Shown here one piece after another: positions 1-5,367 of a stretch of 10,513 nt of DNA. The translations under genes and the position numbers were made by a program. Source of the stretch: Deltaproteobacteria bacterium (lineage in GTDB: Bacteria > Myxococcota > Polyangia > Haliangiales > Haliangiaceae); the NCBI GenBank assembly GCA_018262455.1, contig JAGSPR010000261.1:1-10513 (forward strand), read 5' to 3'. Under the pieces are notes generated by a model. The model was not told where the DNA came from. It made no database searches and saw nothing but the letters and a program-made list of their open reading frames with translations. Numbering within the stretch: position 1 is the first letter of the stretch; each line of letters begins with the position of its first letter.

Positions 1-602
1 CGCTTGCGCTTGGACTCGGCGGCGTCCACGCGCTCCCTCAGCGTGCTCAGCCGCGCACAGTCGTCTTGCCTCCGCCCGCAATCGAGTCCCTGTCGGGTCC
101 TGGCGTCCTCCAGGTCCTCGATCGCGACTTGCCTGGCCTCGATCGCGCCGCGGTGGCGAGCGAGCGCCTCGCGGTGGCGCGGATCTGCCTTGATGGCGGC
201 CACCAGGCGCCGCTCACGAGGCAGTCGCACCGCTTGCTCCTCCTGCTCGACCTTCCCGGCGGCGCGCTTGGTCTCGAGACAGCGATCCATCTCGGCAAAC
301 TGGGCATCGAGATCGGGGCCCGGACATTGCTGGCGCAGGCCGGCGCGGCTTTGCGCGATGAGCGCGTTGAACTGCTCGGTCTCCCGGGCGACATCGGGCG
401 AGGGCTGGCGGATCTGCCCCTTGGGGTCGAGTGGAGCGCAGTAGGACTCCTTGAGCGGCTGCATCATGCCCGCACACGCTGGCCCTCCGCCTCCTGGGGT
501 CGGCGTTGCCCGGATCTGCGCATACGAGGCCATCGGGTCCTGCGGCGGCGGCATGCAAGCGGTGAAGGCCAGGGAGAGGACGAGGGCGGTCATGAATCGC
601 AT
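1..602 (-). CDS. putative lipoprotein, coiled-coil rich, 3' end outside window
   Basis: Function not recognised. Read on the minus strand, the frame is open from 602 to the window edge (about 200 residues). It begins MRFMTALVLSLAFTAC, a short type II (lipoprotein) signal peptide with the lipobox FTAC and Cys16 as the predicted lipidated residue, so the product is probably tethered to a membrane facing the periplasm. The mature part starts Pro-rich, has scattered cysteines, and becomes a charged Glu/Arg/Lys/Gln-rich helical region from about residue 65 that looks like coiled coil. An in-frame ATG at 641 would add 13 Arg/Pro-rich residues. I prefer 602 because the signal peptide is then compact, though neither start has a good ribosome site. 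Upstream lies the hexamer inverted repeat. The opposite strand is also open over much of this stretch, but it lacks a signal or any domain. The C-terminus is missing because the window ends. Confidence 0.65.
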   Translation of the reverse strand, partial: MRFMTALVLSLAFTACMPPPQDPMASYAQIRATPTPGGGGPACAGMMQPLKESYCAPLDPKGQIRQPSPDVARETEQFNALIAQSRAGLRQQCPGPDLDAQFAEMDRCLETKRAAGKVEQEEQAVRLPRERRLVAAIKADPRHREALARHRGAIEARQVAIEDLEDARTRQGLDCGRRQDDCARLSTLRERVDAAESKRK

Positions 603-659
603 CAACCGGTCCGGACGGCGGACCGGGCCCGGTAGTCGCATTCCCACGGCTCGGCTCGG

Positions 660-760
660 TTGATCCGGCGTAAGCGTAGGCGTAGGCGTAAGCGTAAGCG
701 TCGGCGTAAGCGGATCAGGTGGTTGCCCAGATTCCGCTTACGCTTGCGCTTACGGATCAA
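660..760. repeat. GTARGC hexamer repeat forming a long inverted repeat
   Basis: Seven hexamers run head to tail at 670-711 (GTAAGC, GTAGGC, GTAGGC, GTAAGC, GTAAGC, GTCGGC, GTAAGC). After a 24-base spacer, three reverse-oriented units follow at 736-753 (GCTTAC, GCTTGC, GCTTAC). The whole is bounded by TTGATCCG (660-667) and CGGATCAA (753-760), which are exact inverted copies. The inverted units can pair with the hexamers at 682-699 or 694-711 with only a few mismatches, giving a strong hairpin. It lies in the spacer between the stop of the thioesterase gene (778) and the start of the lipoprotein gene (602), both on the minus strand. It may act as a terminator, an mRNA-stabilising hairpin or a dispersed repeat. 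There is no T-run, so its role is open. Confidence 0.8.
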
Positions 761-777
761 TCCAGCCGATCGAGCGG

Positions 778-1254
778 CTAGGTCTTCACCTGGACGGTCT
801 CGCCCGCGATCGACGCTCCCTGCTCGAGCGAGAGCGTGCGCAGGCGTCCGGTCGCGGCGAGCTTGCCGGCGGCGTCGTGGATCTCGACCTGCCAGACCTG
901 CGACCGGGACCCGCGGTGCACCGGTCTCGCGGTGGCGACGAGCGTGCCGGTCCGCACCGCGCGCACGAACGACGTCGTGTTCTCGAGGCCGACACTGGTC
1001 TGGCCGCGCGGCATCGCGTGGAGCGCGGCGCCGACGCTCCCGAGCGTCTCGACGATCGACGAATACACGCCGCCATGGACCAGTCCGTACGGCTGCGTCA
1101 GGTGCACGCCAACGGGTACCTCGCAGACCAGCTCGTCAGGCGTGATCTTCGTGAACACGAGTCCGATCGCATGCTCGAACCCGCCGCGGTGCTGGTTGAA
1201 CAGGGCGACGAGGTCGGCGCCGGGGGGGAAGAACGCTGGGTCCTGGTCGGCCAT
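778..1254 (-). CDS. PaaI-family hotdog-fold thioesterase
   Basis: A 158-residue protein of the usual length for a single-domain 4HBT/PaaI thioesterase, a cytosolic enzyme that hydrolyses acyl-CoA or aryl-acyl-CoA thioesters. The hallmark is the LVHGGVYSSIVET segment at 58-70: HGG (60-62) caps the central hotdog helix, and Glu69 sits where the family has its catalytic acid. ENTTSFVRAVRTG (91-103) matches the family's following strand. The N-terminal 25 residues are variable. The start ATG at 1254 has no clear Shine-Dalgarno sequence. The gene diverges from the dehydrogenase gene with only 42 bp between start codons, so any promoters must overlap or lie inside coding sequence. The substrate cannot be read from sequence. 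PaaI-type enzymes often rescue CoA from dead-end aromatic acyl-CoAs, but nothing nearby points to aromatic degradation. Confidence 0.88.
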   Translation of the reverse strand: MADQDPAFFPPGADLVALFNQHRGGFEHAIGLVFTKITPDELVCEVPVGVHLTQPYGLVHGGVYSSIVETLGSVGAALHAMPRGQTSVGLENTTSFVRAVRTGTLVATARPVHRGSRSQVWQVEIHDAAGKLAATGRLRTLSLEQGASIAGETVQVKT

Positions 1255-1296
1255 CGCGGCGAGGGTACGTCAGCTGGTGCTACGTTCGGGTCACCG

Positions 1297-2460
1297 ATGC
1301 AGTCGACGGCGCGCTCCCCCAAGCCCACCTACGATCTCGTGCTCCTCCCCGGCGACGGGATCGGCGCCGAGGTGATCTCGGAAGCGCGGTCGTTGCTCGA
1401 CCTCGTCGCAAGCAGCACGGGCGCGCGGTTCGCGATCGACGAGATCCCGTGCGGCGGTAAGTACTTTCTCGAGCACGGCCGCCGCGACTGGCCCGAGGGC
1501 GCCGAGGACCGCTGCCGCGCGGCCGACGTGATCCTGCTCGGCGCGGTCGGCTGGAGCGGCGCCGATGGCTCGCCCGTGACGATGCCCGATGGCCGAGGTG
1601 GCGAGCAGATGGCCGGCTGGTCCCCGGTGATCGGCAACCGGATGAAGCTCGATCTCTACGCGAACATCCGGCCGGTGCGCTGCCTGCCCGGCACCAAGCA
1701 CGGCCTGTCCGGGCGGTTTCGGCAGGTGTGGACGCCCGAGACCGTCGACATGGTGATCATCCGAGAGAACACCGAGGGCCTGTACTCGGGGATCGGCGAG
1801 CGCACCGCCGATCGCGCCACCGACCTTCGCGTGATCACGCGCCGGGCGTCGGAGCGCGTGATCCGCAAGGCGTTCGAGCTGTCGCGGCAGCGAGGCAAGG
1901 GCGCGCCGAGCGACGGCAAGCAGCGCGTGACCTGCATCGTCAAGCACAACGTGCTCGCCGGGTGTCGGCTGTTTCTCGACGTCTACAGGGAGGTGGCAAG
2001 CGAGTTCCCCGACATCGCGCAGGACGTCGCGATCGTCGACTCGTTCGCGATGTTCGTGCTCACGCAGCCCGAGCGCTACGACGTCTGCGTCACCACCAAC
2101 ATGTTCGGCGACATCCTCACCGACCTCGCTTCGGTGCTCCAGGGCGGGATGGGCATGGCCGTCGGCTGCAACGTCGGCGACGACCACGCGATGTTCGAGC
2201 CGATCCATGGTTCGGCGCCGCCGCTCGCTGGCAAGGACCGCGCGAATCCGATGGCGATGCTGCTCGCCACCGGCGAAGCCATGGCGTGGCTCGGTCGCCG
2301 TCACGGCGACGACCGGCTCGTGCGCGCGCACACCGCGATCGAGGCCGCCGTCGCGTCGCTCGTGGAGCGAGGCGAGCCGCTGACCGGTGATCTCGGGGGC
2401 ACCGCCGGCAGTCGTGCGGTCGCGCAGGCCGTACGAGACAGCGTCCGATCTCGCCTGTGA
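1297..2460 (+). CDS. isocitrate/isopropylmalate dehydrogenase-family protein
   Basis: A 387-residue member of the beta-decarboxylating dehydrogenase family (IPMDH, IDH, tartrate and homoisocitrate dehydrogenases), which oxidise and decarboxylate 2-hydroxy acids using NAD(P)+ and Mg2+. Visible signatures are LLPGDGIGAEV (16-26), the substrate-loop arginines around 115-128, RENTEGLYSG (156-165), the catalytic Lys in VKHNVL (Lys216), and the metal ligands Asp248, Asp272 and Asp276 in the NMFGDILTDL stretch. The cofactor loop HGSAPPLAGK lies at 304-313. In NAD enzymes of the family the residue after HGSAP is Asp and in NADP-IDH it is Lys; here it is Pro309. Start chosen at ATG 1297, just before the first conserved strand; the frame is open upstream to 877 but overlaps the thioesterase gene antisense. 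There is no leu or TCA gene beside it, so leuB is not claimed. The substrate is unknown. Confidence 0.85.
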   Translation: MQSTARSPKPTYDLVLLPGDGIGAEVISEARSLLDLVASSTGARFAIDEIPCGGKYFLEHGRRDWPEGAEDRCRAADVILLGAVGWSGADGSPVTMPDGRGGEQMAGWSPVIGNRMKLDLYANIRPVRCLPGTKHGLSGRFRQVWTPETVDMVIIRENTEGLYSGIGERTADRATDLRVITRRASERVIRKAFELSRQRGKGAPSDGKQRVTCIVKHNVLAGCRLFLDVYREVASEFPDIAQDVAIVDSFAMFVLTQPERYDVCVTTNMFGDILTDLASVLQGGMGMAVGCNVGDDHAMFEPIHGSAPPLAGKDRANPMAMLLATGEAMAWLGRRHGDDRLVRAHTAIEAAVASLVERGEPLTGDLGGTAGSRAVAQAVRDSVRSRL

Positions 2461-3279
2461 TCAGGCGCGTCCGACGTCGAGTGCCGCGGCGATCAGCCGG
2501 CGATCTTCGACGAGGATCGGCGCGCCGATCCGGCCGCGCATGACCGGGGTCTGGCCACCGTCGCGATGGAACGCGAGCTCGGCGACGGACTCGTCCTCGA
2601 TCACGCCCGTGACCGCGAGGCCGGGACCATCCGCGACGATCGTCGAGATCTCGAGATCTCCGGCGATCGCGAGATCGTTCGGCACGCCCATCCTCTCGAG
2701 GACTGGATCGCCTCGCCGCACCCGCCTGCGGTGAGCGAGCACGCTCGCGGAGCTGGTGACGCGCGCGACGCCGATGATCAGCACGGGACCGCGGTCCTCG
2801 ACGTCGAGCAGGAACGGCGCGGCCTCGGTCCGGCGTAGCAGCACGGCACCGCGGTGATCGCGCACCACGACGTGCTCGAGCAACACCTGCGGCGCGTCGG
2901 TGAGCGACTGCACGGTCCCGCGAAACCGGCGCGCCACGCCGTAGAGCGTGGTGGCACCGGGGGCCGGGGTGGCGGGCGGCATCGCGATGCCCGTGATCCC
3001 GTGGCGCCGCATCTTCCGCATCTTGGTGACCGCGAGCGCGATCATGCTGCCGACAGCGAGCGGCGCGAGGATCGGGAGCGCGAGCGAGCTGCCCGCGAGG
3101 AAGGCGGTGATCAGGCCCCAGTCACGACCGCCCAGGAGCTGCATGTCGCGGTAGTAGAGGAGCTCGCGCACCAGCTCGACCGGCGCGGTCATCGGCGCAC
3201 CACACTCGGTGCACGACGTGGTCGGCGGCTGGAGGAGGCGGCACTGCACACAACAGAACGTGTCAGTGGGGGTATCCAC
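2461..3279 (-). CDS. zinc-ribbon membrane protein of unknown function
   Basis: A 272-residue protein starting at GTG 3279. The N-terminus carries a zinc-ribbon-like pair of knuckles, CVQC (10-13) and CTEC (23-26). A hydrophobic stretch at about 55-84 follows, long enough for one or two membrane helices, then a basic patch (KMRKMRR, 86-92) that should face the cytosol. The remaining 170 residues are a soluble, beta-rich domain. The segment GTVQSL...LLEHVVVRD...PFLLDVEDRGPVLI (121-168) is loosely reminiscent of GIDE/MULAN-type domains, but this is a weak resemblance by eye. The stop codon directly abuts that of the convergent dehydrogenase gene. No Shine-Dalgarno is visible. A perfect six-base-pair hairpin (GGCTCG/CGAGCC, 3307-3323) lies in its upstream region. 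It could be a membrane scaffold or a small regulator; the function is not assigned. Confidence 0.72.
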   Translation of the reverse strand: MDTPTDTFCCVQCRLLQPPTTSCTECGAPMTAPVELVRELLYYRDMQLLGGRDWGLITAFLAGSSLALPILAPLAVGSMIALAVTKMRKMRRHGITGIAMPPATPAPGATTLYGVARRFRGTVQSLTDAPQVLLEHVVVRDHRGAVLLRRTEAAPFLLDVEDRGPVLIIGVARVTSSASVLAHRRRVRRGDPVLERMGVPNDLAIAGDLEISTIVADGPGLAVTGVIEDESVAELAFHRDGGQTPVMRGRIGAPILVEDRRLIAAALDVGRA

Positions 3280-3344
3280 GAGCGTTCAGTCTGGCATTCG
3301 AACCGCGGCTCGACGAGCGAGCCGGATTAGAAGCGCACCCGGGG

Positions 3345-3374
3345 TTGAACGTGGCCACCTCGCCATGGCAAGAA
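3345..3374 (+). promoter_or_regulatory. possible promoter of tRNA-Leu
   Basis: TTGAAC (3345-3350) resembles a -35 box. CAAGAA (3369-3374), 18 bases downstream, is a poor -10 box, but its position would start transcription a few bases before the mature tRNA end at 3387. It overlaps a CCATGG-CAAGAA-CCATGG inverted repeat (3363-3380). The match is weak. Confidence 0.2.
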
Positions 3375-3386
3375 CCATGGGCCCGA

Positions 3387-3469
3387 GCCGGGATGGAGAA
3401 ATGGTAGACTCGGGGGTCTCAAAAGCCCCTTCCGTAACAGGAGTGTCGGTTCGAGTCCGACTCCCGGCA
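3387..3469 (+). tRNA. tRNA-Leu (anticodon CAA)
   Basis: A complete class II tRNA fold of 83 bases. The acceptor stem GCCGGGA pairs with TCCCGGC and is followed by discriminator A3469. The D arm is GAG/CTC with a GG in the loop (3403-3404). The anticodon stem GGGGT/GCCCC closes the loop CTCAAAA, placing the anticodon CAA at 3420-3422 (reads UUG). A long variable arm (TTCC...GGAG) marks it as a leucine-type tRNA. The T arm is GTCGG-TTCGAGT-CCGAC. The layout matches bacterial tRNA-Leu(CAA) such as E. coli leuX, with a D loop one base shorter. The 3' CCA is not encoded in full (CC then G), so CCA must be added enzymatically. A hairpin shared with the opposite operon follows. Confidence 0.95.
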
Positions 3470-3471
3470 CC

Positions 3472-3510
3472 GAAAAACGAAAACGCGCACCGGGGTTAAC
3501 CGGCGCGCGT
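3472..3510 (-). terminator. rho-independent terminator of the lipoprotein operon (possibly bidirectional)
   Basis: An 11-position inverted repeat with a single A.C mismatch (ACGCGCACCGG at 3483-3493 against CCGGCGCGCGT at 3500-3510) encloses the loop GGTTAA. Read on the minus strand it is followed by TTTCGTTTTTCGG, a T-rich tail. It lies 27 bases past the stop of the small lipoprotein gene at 3537. The tRNA-Leu transcript enters it from the other side, without a T-run on the plus strand. Confidence 0.7.
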
Positions 3511-3536
3511 GTCCGCGTCTCTCAAGATGGTTGGGA

Positions 3537-3725
3537 CTACGAACCCGAGCCAGCGGCCGAGCCGTCGGCCGAGCCAGCGGCCGAGCCGTCGGCCGAACCT
3601 GCTTCGGCCGAGCCCGAGCCCGAACCCATATCACCGGGGCCCGGACCTGCCGCGGTCGTCTTCTTGCCGCCACAGGCCGCCAGGGCCGCCGAAACCACGA
3701 GTGCAACGATGAACATCTTCTTCAT
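3537..3725 (-). CDS. small Gly/Ser/Ala-rich lipoprotein
   Basis: A 62-residue lipoprotein. MKKMFIVALVVSAALAAC is a textbook type II signal peptide with lipobox LAAC, and Cys18 would be the lipidated residue. The mature 45 residues have no fold-like pattern: GGKKTT, then a low-complexity tail built from GSADGSAA and GSGS units. Start ATG 3725 is fixed by AGAGAGGA seven bases upstream; a longer open frame to 3902 is just read-through into the next gene. It is the last gene of the unit TPR - lipoprotein - lipoprotein, 73 bp below its neighbour, and ends at a good terminator. The tail includes a perfect 24 bp tandem duplication. It resembles the lipoprotein at 3799-3990 in design (short KK signal, GSA/ADGSA tail), so the two may be diverged duplicates. 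No function is known to me; a cell-envelope spacer or cargo-free anchor is a guess. Confidence 0.8.
   Translation of the reverse strand: MKKMFIVALVVSAALAACGGKKTTAAGPGPGDMGSGSGSAEAGSADGSAAGSADGSAAGSGS
3547..3594. repeat. perfect 24 bp tandem duplication inside the lipoprotein gene
   Basis: 3547-3570 and 3571-3594 are identical 24-mers (beginning GAGCCAGCGGCC, ending GAGCCGTCGGCC on the plus strand). On the minus strand each encodes one eight-residue unit, ADGSAAGS in one register. Each 24-mer is itself two near-identical 12-mers, and degenerate copies continue to about 3625. The in-frame length means copy changes would lengthen the protein without breaking it. Confidence 0.9.
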
Positions 3726-3732
3726 GATCAAA

Positions 3733-3740
3733 TCCTCTCT
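3733..3740 (-). promoter_or_regulatory. strong ribosome binding site of the small lipoprotein
   Basis: AGAGAGGA on the minus strand, seven bases before ATG 3725. It is one of the clearest Shine-Dalgarno sequences in a window where many starts lack one, and it fixes the start well inside the longer open frame. Confidence 0.75.
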
Positions 3741-3798
3741 CTGTTGTCTTTCTTTGGCTTGGTCTTGATTGGCCAGGAGCCTGTAACCACGTAACTTT

Positions 3799-3990
3799 TC
3801 AGGGACCCGCGCACGGATCAGGGGTGTTGCCGCCGGCGCTGCCGTCCGCCTTGGCGTCGCTTGCCGAACCAGCCGAACCGGTGGCTTCGACCGGCGTCGC
3901 ACTCGAGCCGGAGCCCGGCGTGGTCGTCGCCGGCTTGTGCTTGCAGGCAGTCATCGCCAGCACGGCGATCACGAGGAGAAGCTTCTTCAT
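3799..3990 (-). CDS. small Ser/Ala/Thr-rich lipoprotein
   Basis: A 63-residue lipoprotein. MKKLLLVIAVLAMTAC is a clean lipoprotein signal with lipobox MTAC, and Cys16 would be lipidated. The mature part begins KHKPATTTPGSG and is a flexible Ser/Gly/Ala/Thr/Pro-rich tail with ADGSAGG, ending PDPCAGP with one further cysteine. Its ATG overlaps the TGA of the TPR gene (ATGA, 3987-3990), so translation is probably coupled; TGAGGA four bases before the start (3995-4000) also serves as a ribosome site. Its design parallels the lipoprotein 73 bp downstream. Both are too short and disordered for an enzyme. The association with a TPR protein suggests a small envelope-linked unit, but that is only context. 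Confidence 0.78.
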   Translation of the reverse strand: MKKLLLVIAVLAMTACKHKPATTTPGSGSSATPVEATGSAGSASDAKADGSAGGNTPDPCAGP

Positions 3991-4349
3991 GGCGTCCTCA
4001 GCGTTGGGTTGGAGGTCAGGGACGCGCCGGGCTGGGGCGCGTGCTCGAGCTCGGTCAGGGCGGTCTCGAGCTCGCCGCGGGAGTGCGAGTCACCCCGGCG
4101 GGTGGCGGCGTCGATCCCACGGCGGTAGACGTCGGCCGCCTCGTCCGCGCGTCCGAGCGCGGTGAGGGTGCCACCGGCCATCAGGTACGTCGGGACATAG
4201 TCCGCGAACTCCGCGAGGAGCTCGGAGAACACCGTCCAGGCCTCGGCAAGCTCGCCCCGGCCCTTGTACTCCATTGCCAGGCCGTAGCGCGGGAACGGAT
4301 CCCGCGGCGCTTGGGTAATGAAGCTTCTGAAGGTGGCGATCCGGTCCAT
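3987..4349 (-). CDS. small tetratricopeptide-repeat protein
   Basis: A 120-residue protein without a signal peptide, so probably cytosolic. Two TPR units are visible. Residues 18-51 contain RYGLAMEYKGRGELAEAW, with the G/A and L/Y spacing of TPR helix A and B. Residues 52-85 contain the classic GRADEAADVYRRGIDAA. A third, partial helix (90-103, RGELETALTELEH) caps them, and a disordered tail follows. The N-terminal MDRIATFRSFITQAPRDPFPRYGLAMEY pattern is common in short bacterial TPR proteins that count preceding residues. It heads the minus-strand unit and overlaps the following lipoprotein gene by four bases. The start at ATG 4349 has no clear Shine-Dalgarno, and the upstream spacer carries GCGTAAG repeats. 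It is a protein-protein adaptor by family; the partner is unknown. Confidence 0.82.
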   Translation of the reverse strand: MDRIATFRSFITQAPRDPFPRYGLAMEYKGRGELAEAWTVFSELLAEFADYVPTYLMAGGTLTALGRADEAADVYRRGIDAATRRGDSHSRGELETALTELEHAPQPGASLTSNPTLRTP

Positions 4350-4524
4350 GCGTAAGCTGCGTAAGAAAAGGTAGGGAGTAGGTAGTAGGGAGGCGCGTGT
4401 GACTCAACGCGGCAGAGCACGCCGCCTTACAGGCGCGGGACATTACGCACGGACTTTCTCCAAATGCCAGTGGGAGCAGACGATTTCCACCGCATCGGAT
4501 CGTGGTAGAAAGGGAGAAAGCAGG
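4350..4524. promoter_or_regulatory. divergent spacer with short direct repeats
   Basis: This 175 bp region between two divergent starts is noticeably less GC-rich than its surroundings. It holds two GCGTAAG copies (4350-4356 and 4359-4365) next to the TPR start. The same heptamer occurs in the hexamer repeat at 660-760. A GTAGGGAG direct repeat follows (4371-4378 and 4385-4392), purine-rich on the plus strand. The spacer presumably carries promoters for both genes, but no convincing -35/-10 pair could be picked. Confidence 0.4.
4512..4516 (+). promoter_or_regulatory. ribosome binding site deciding the DUF429 start
   Basis: GGGAG eight bases before GTG 4525. It supports that GTG over the earlier in-frame GTG at 4399. 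The earlier GTG also has a GGGAGG nearby, but its extra codons have G or C at only about half of third positions. Confidence 0.6.
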
Positions 4525-5361
4525 GTGAAGCGTCCATTTGCCAGGTTCGTGGGGGTCGATCTCGGGGGCGCTCGGGGAAAGACCACCGCCGTCGCAGAAC
4601 TCCGGAGTGGTCCGAACGGAGCCGAGGTCATCGAGGTGGCCACCCGCTCGGGCCAGAAGCCCTGGACCGACGACACCCTGGCTCAGCGGCTGGGCGTGCC
4701 CAGCGCCACGACGGTGATCGCGATCGATGCACCGCTGACCCAGTCAGCCTGCAATCGCTGCGAGCAACCGGTGTGTCCTGGCATGGAGGCGTGTGCCGAT
4801 CCCGCCGTCGTCTGGCTGCGCAGCGAAGGCCGTTCACTCGTTCGCAAGGTCGCCGCCGAGACGGTCAATGGCAGCACTACCCAGACCCAGACCCTGACCG
4901 CCCAGGCCCGGCTCGCACCCTACGCGCATCGTGCCACCGAGGTCATGATGACCTATGGGCGCGGGCTACTCCCGCTGTCGTCGCTGGGCGCGGGGAATGG
5001 CGGCATCGCCGCTCGCGCCCACCAGCTCCGCCGCCGGTTGCGCGGCGTGGGGTTCGAGCTCCACGCCAACCTGCTCGAGGTCTCGCCCGCGGCGACGATC
5101 AATGCGCTGTGCGGCGCGCGCGCAGCCCGCGGCTACAAGCGCGATGCCGATCCCTGGCGAACGCGCGCGGTGATCCTGGAGCGGCTCGGCGATCTGTCGT
5201 TCGCCCCCCAGAGCCGGATGGCCCGCGAGGACGTCCTGCAGAGCGATCACTGCTTCGATGCCGTGATCGCCGGCTACACCGCGTATCTGTGGGCCCGCGA
5301 CGGCTGGGCCAAGCCGGAAGGCTGCTTCGAGCAGGACGGCTGGATTGTCGCCCCGCCCTGA
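4525..5361 (+). CDS. DUF429-family protein, predicted RNase H-fold nuclease
   Basis: A 278-residue protein with the DUF429 pattern. The opening strand FVGVDLGG puts Asp12 at the first acidic site. VIAIDAPLT (64-72) carries Asp68. An internal LLEVSPAA (183-190) has Glu185. The C-terminal CFDAVIAGYTAYLW (243-256) has Asp245. This spacing of acidic residues is typical of RNase H-like folds, and family annotation as a predicted nuclease rests on that; activity is not shown for most members. A cysteine cluster, C76-x2-C79-x4-C84-x5-C90, follows the second acidic motif and could bind a metal. The start is GTG 4525, from its ribosome site and the drop in third-position GC upstream. It converges on the J-domain gene with a 6 bp gap and no terminator. 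No operon partner is visible. Confidence 0.8.
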   Translation: MKRPFARFVGVDLGGARGKTTAVAELRSGPNGAEVIEVATRSGQKPWTDDTLAQRLGVPSATTVIAIDAPLTQSACNRCEQPVCPGMEACADPAVVWLRSEGRSLVRKVAAETVNGSTTQTQTLTAQARLAPYAHRATEVMMTYGRGLLPLSSLGAGNGGIAARAHQLRRRLRGVGFELHANLLEVSPAATINALCGARAARGYKRDADPWRTRAVILERLGDLSFAPQSRMAREDVLQSDHCFDAVIAGYTAYLWARDGWAKPEGCFEQDGWIVAPP

Positions 5362-5367
5362 CCTTGG

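Noticed and set aside
66..635. Plus-strand open frame opposite the first lipoprotein gene
   Set aside because: Leu/Gly/Arg-rich antisense shadow with no signal or domain; the minus frame has a lipoprotein signal and a plausible composition.
660..760. CRISPR-like array
   Set aside because: Units are six bases, contiguous and without unique spacers.
877..1296. Upstream extension of the dehydrogenase frame to an ATG at 877
   Set aside because: It runs antisense through the thioesterase gene and adds 140 residues with no family counterpart.
1291..2331. Long open frame antisense to the dehydrogenase gene (346 codons)
   Set aside because: Shadow of high-GC coding on the other strand: His/Arg/Ala/Val-rich, no motif, while the plus strand shows a full conserved enzyme.
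3288..3345. tRNA-like words (GGTTCGAAT and CTTCTAA on the minus strand), suggesting a decayed tRNA-Arg
   Set aside because: The anticodon and T stems do not pair and no acceptor or D arm is found; the words may be chance.
3726..3902. Upstream extension of the 62-residue lipoprotein frame
   Set aside because: It overlaps the neighbouring lipoprotein gene and would bury the signal peptide inside the protein.
4399..4524. Upstream GTG start for the DUF429 gene
   Set aside because: A GGGAGG lies near it, but only about half of third positions are G/C and the domain begins just after GTG 4525, which has its own ribosome site.
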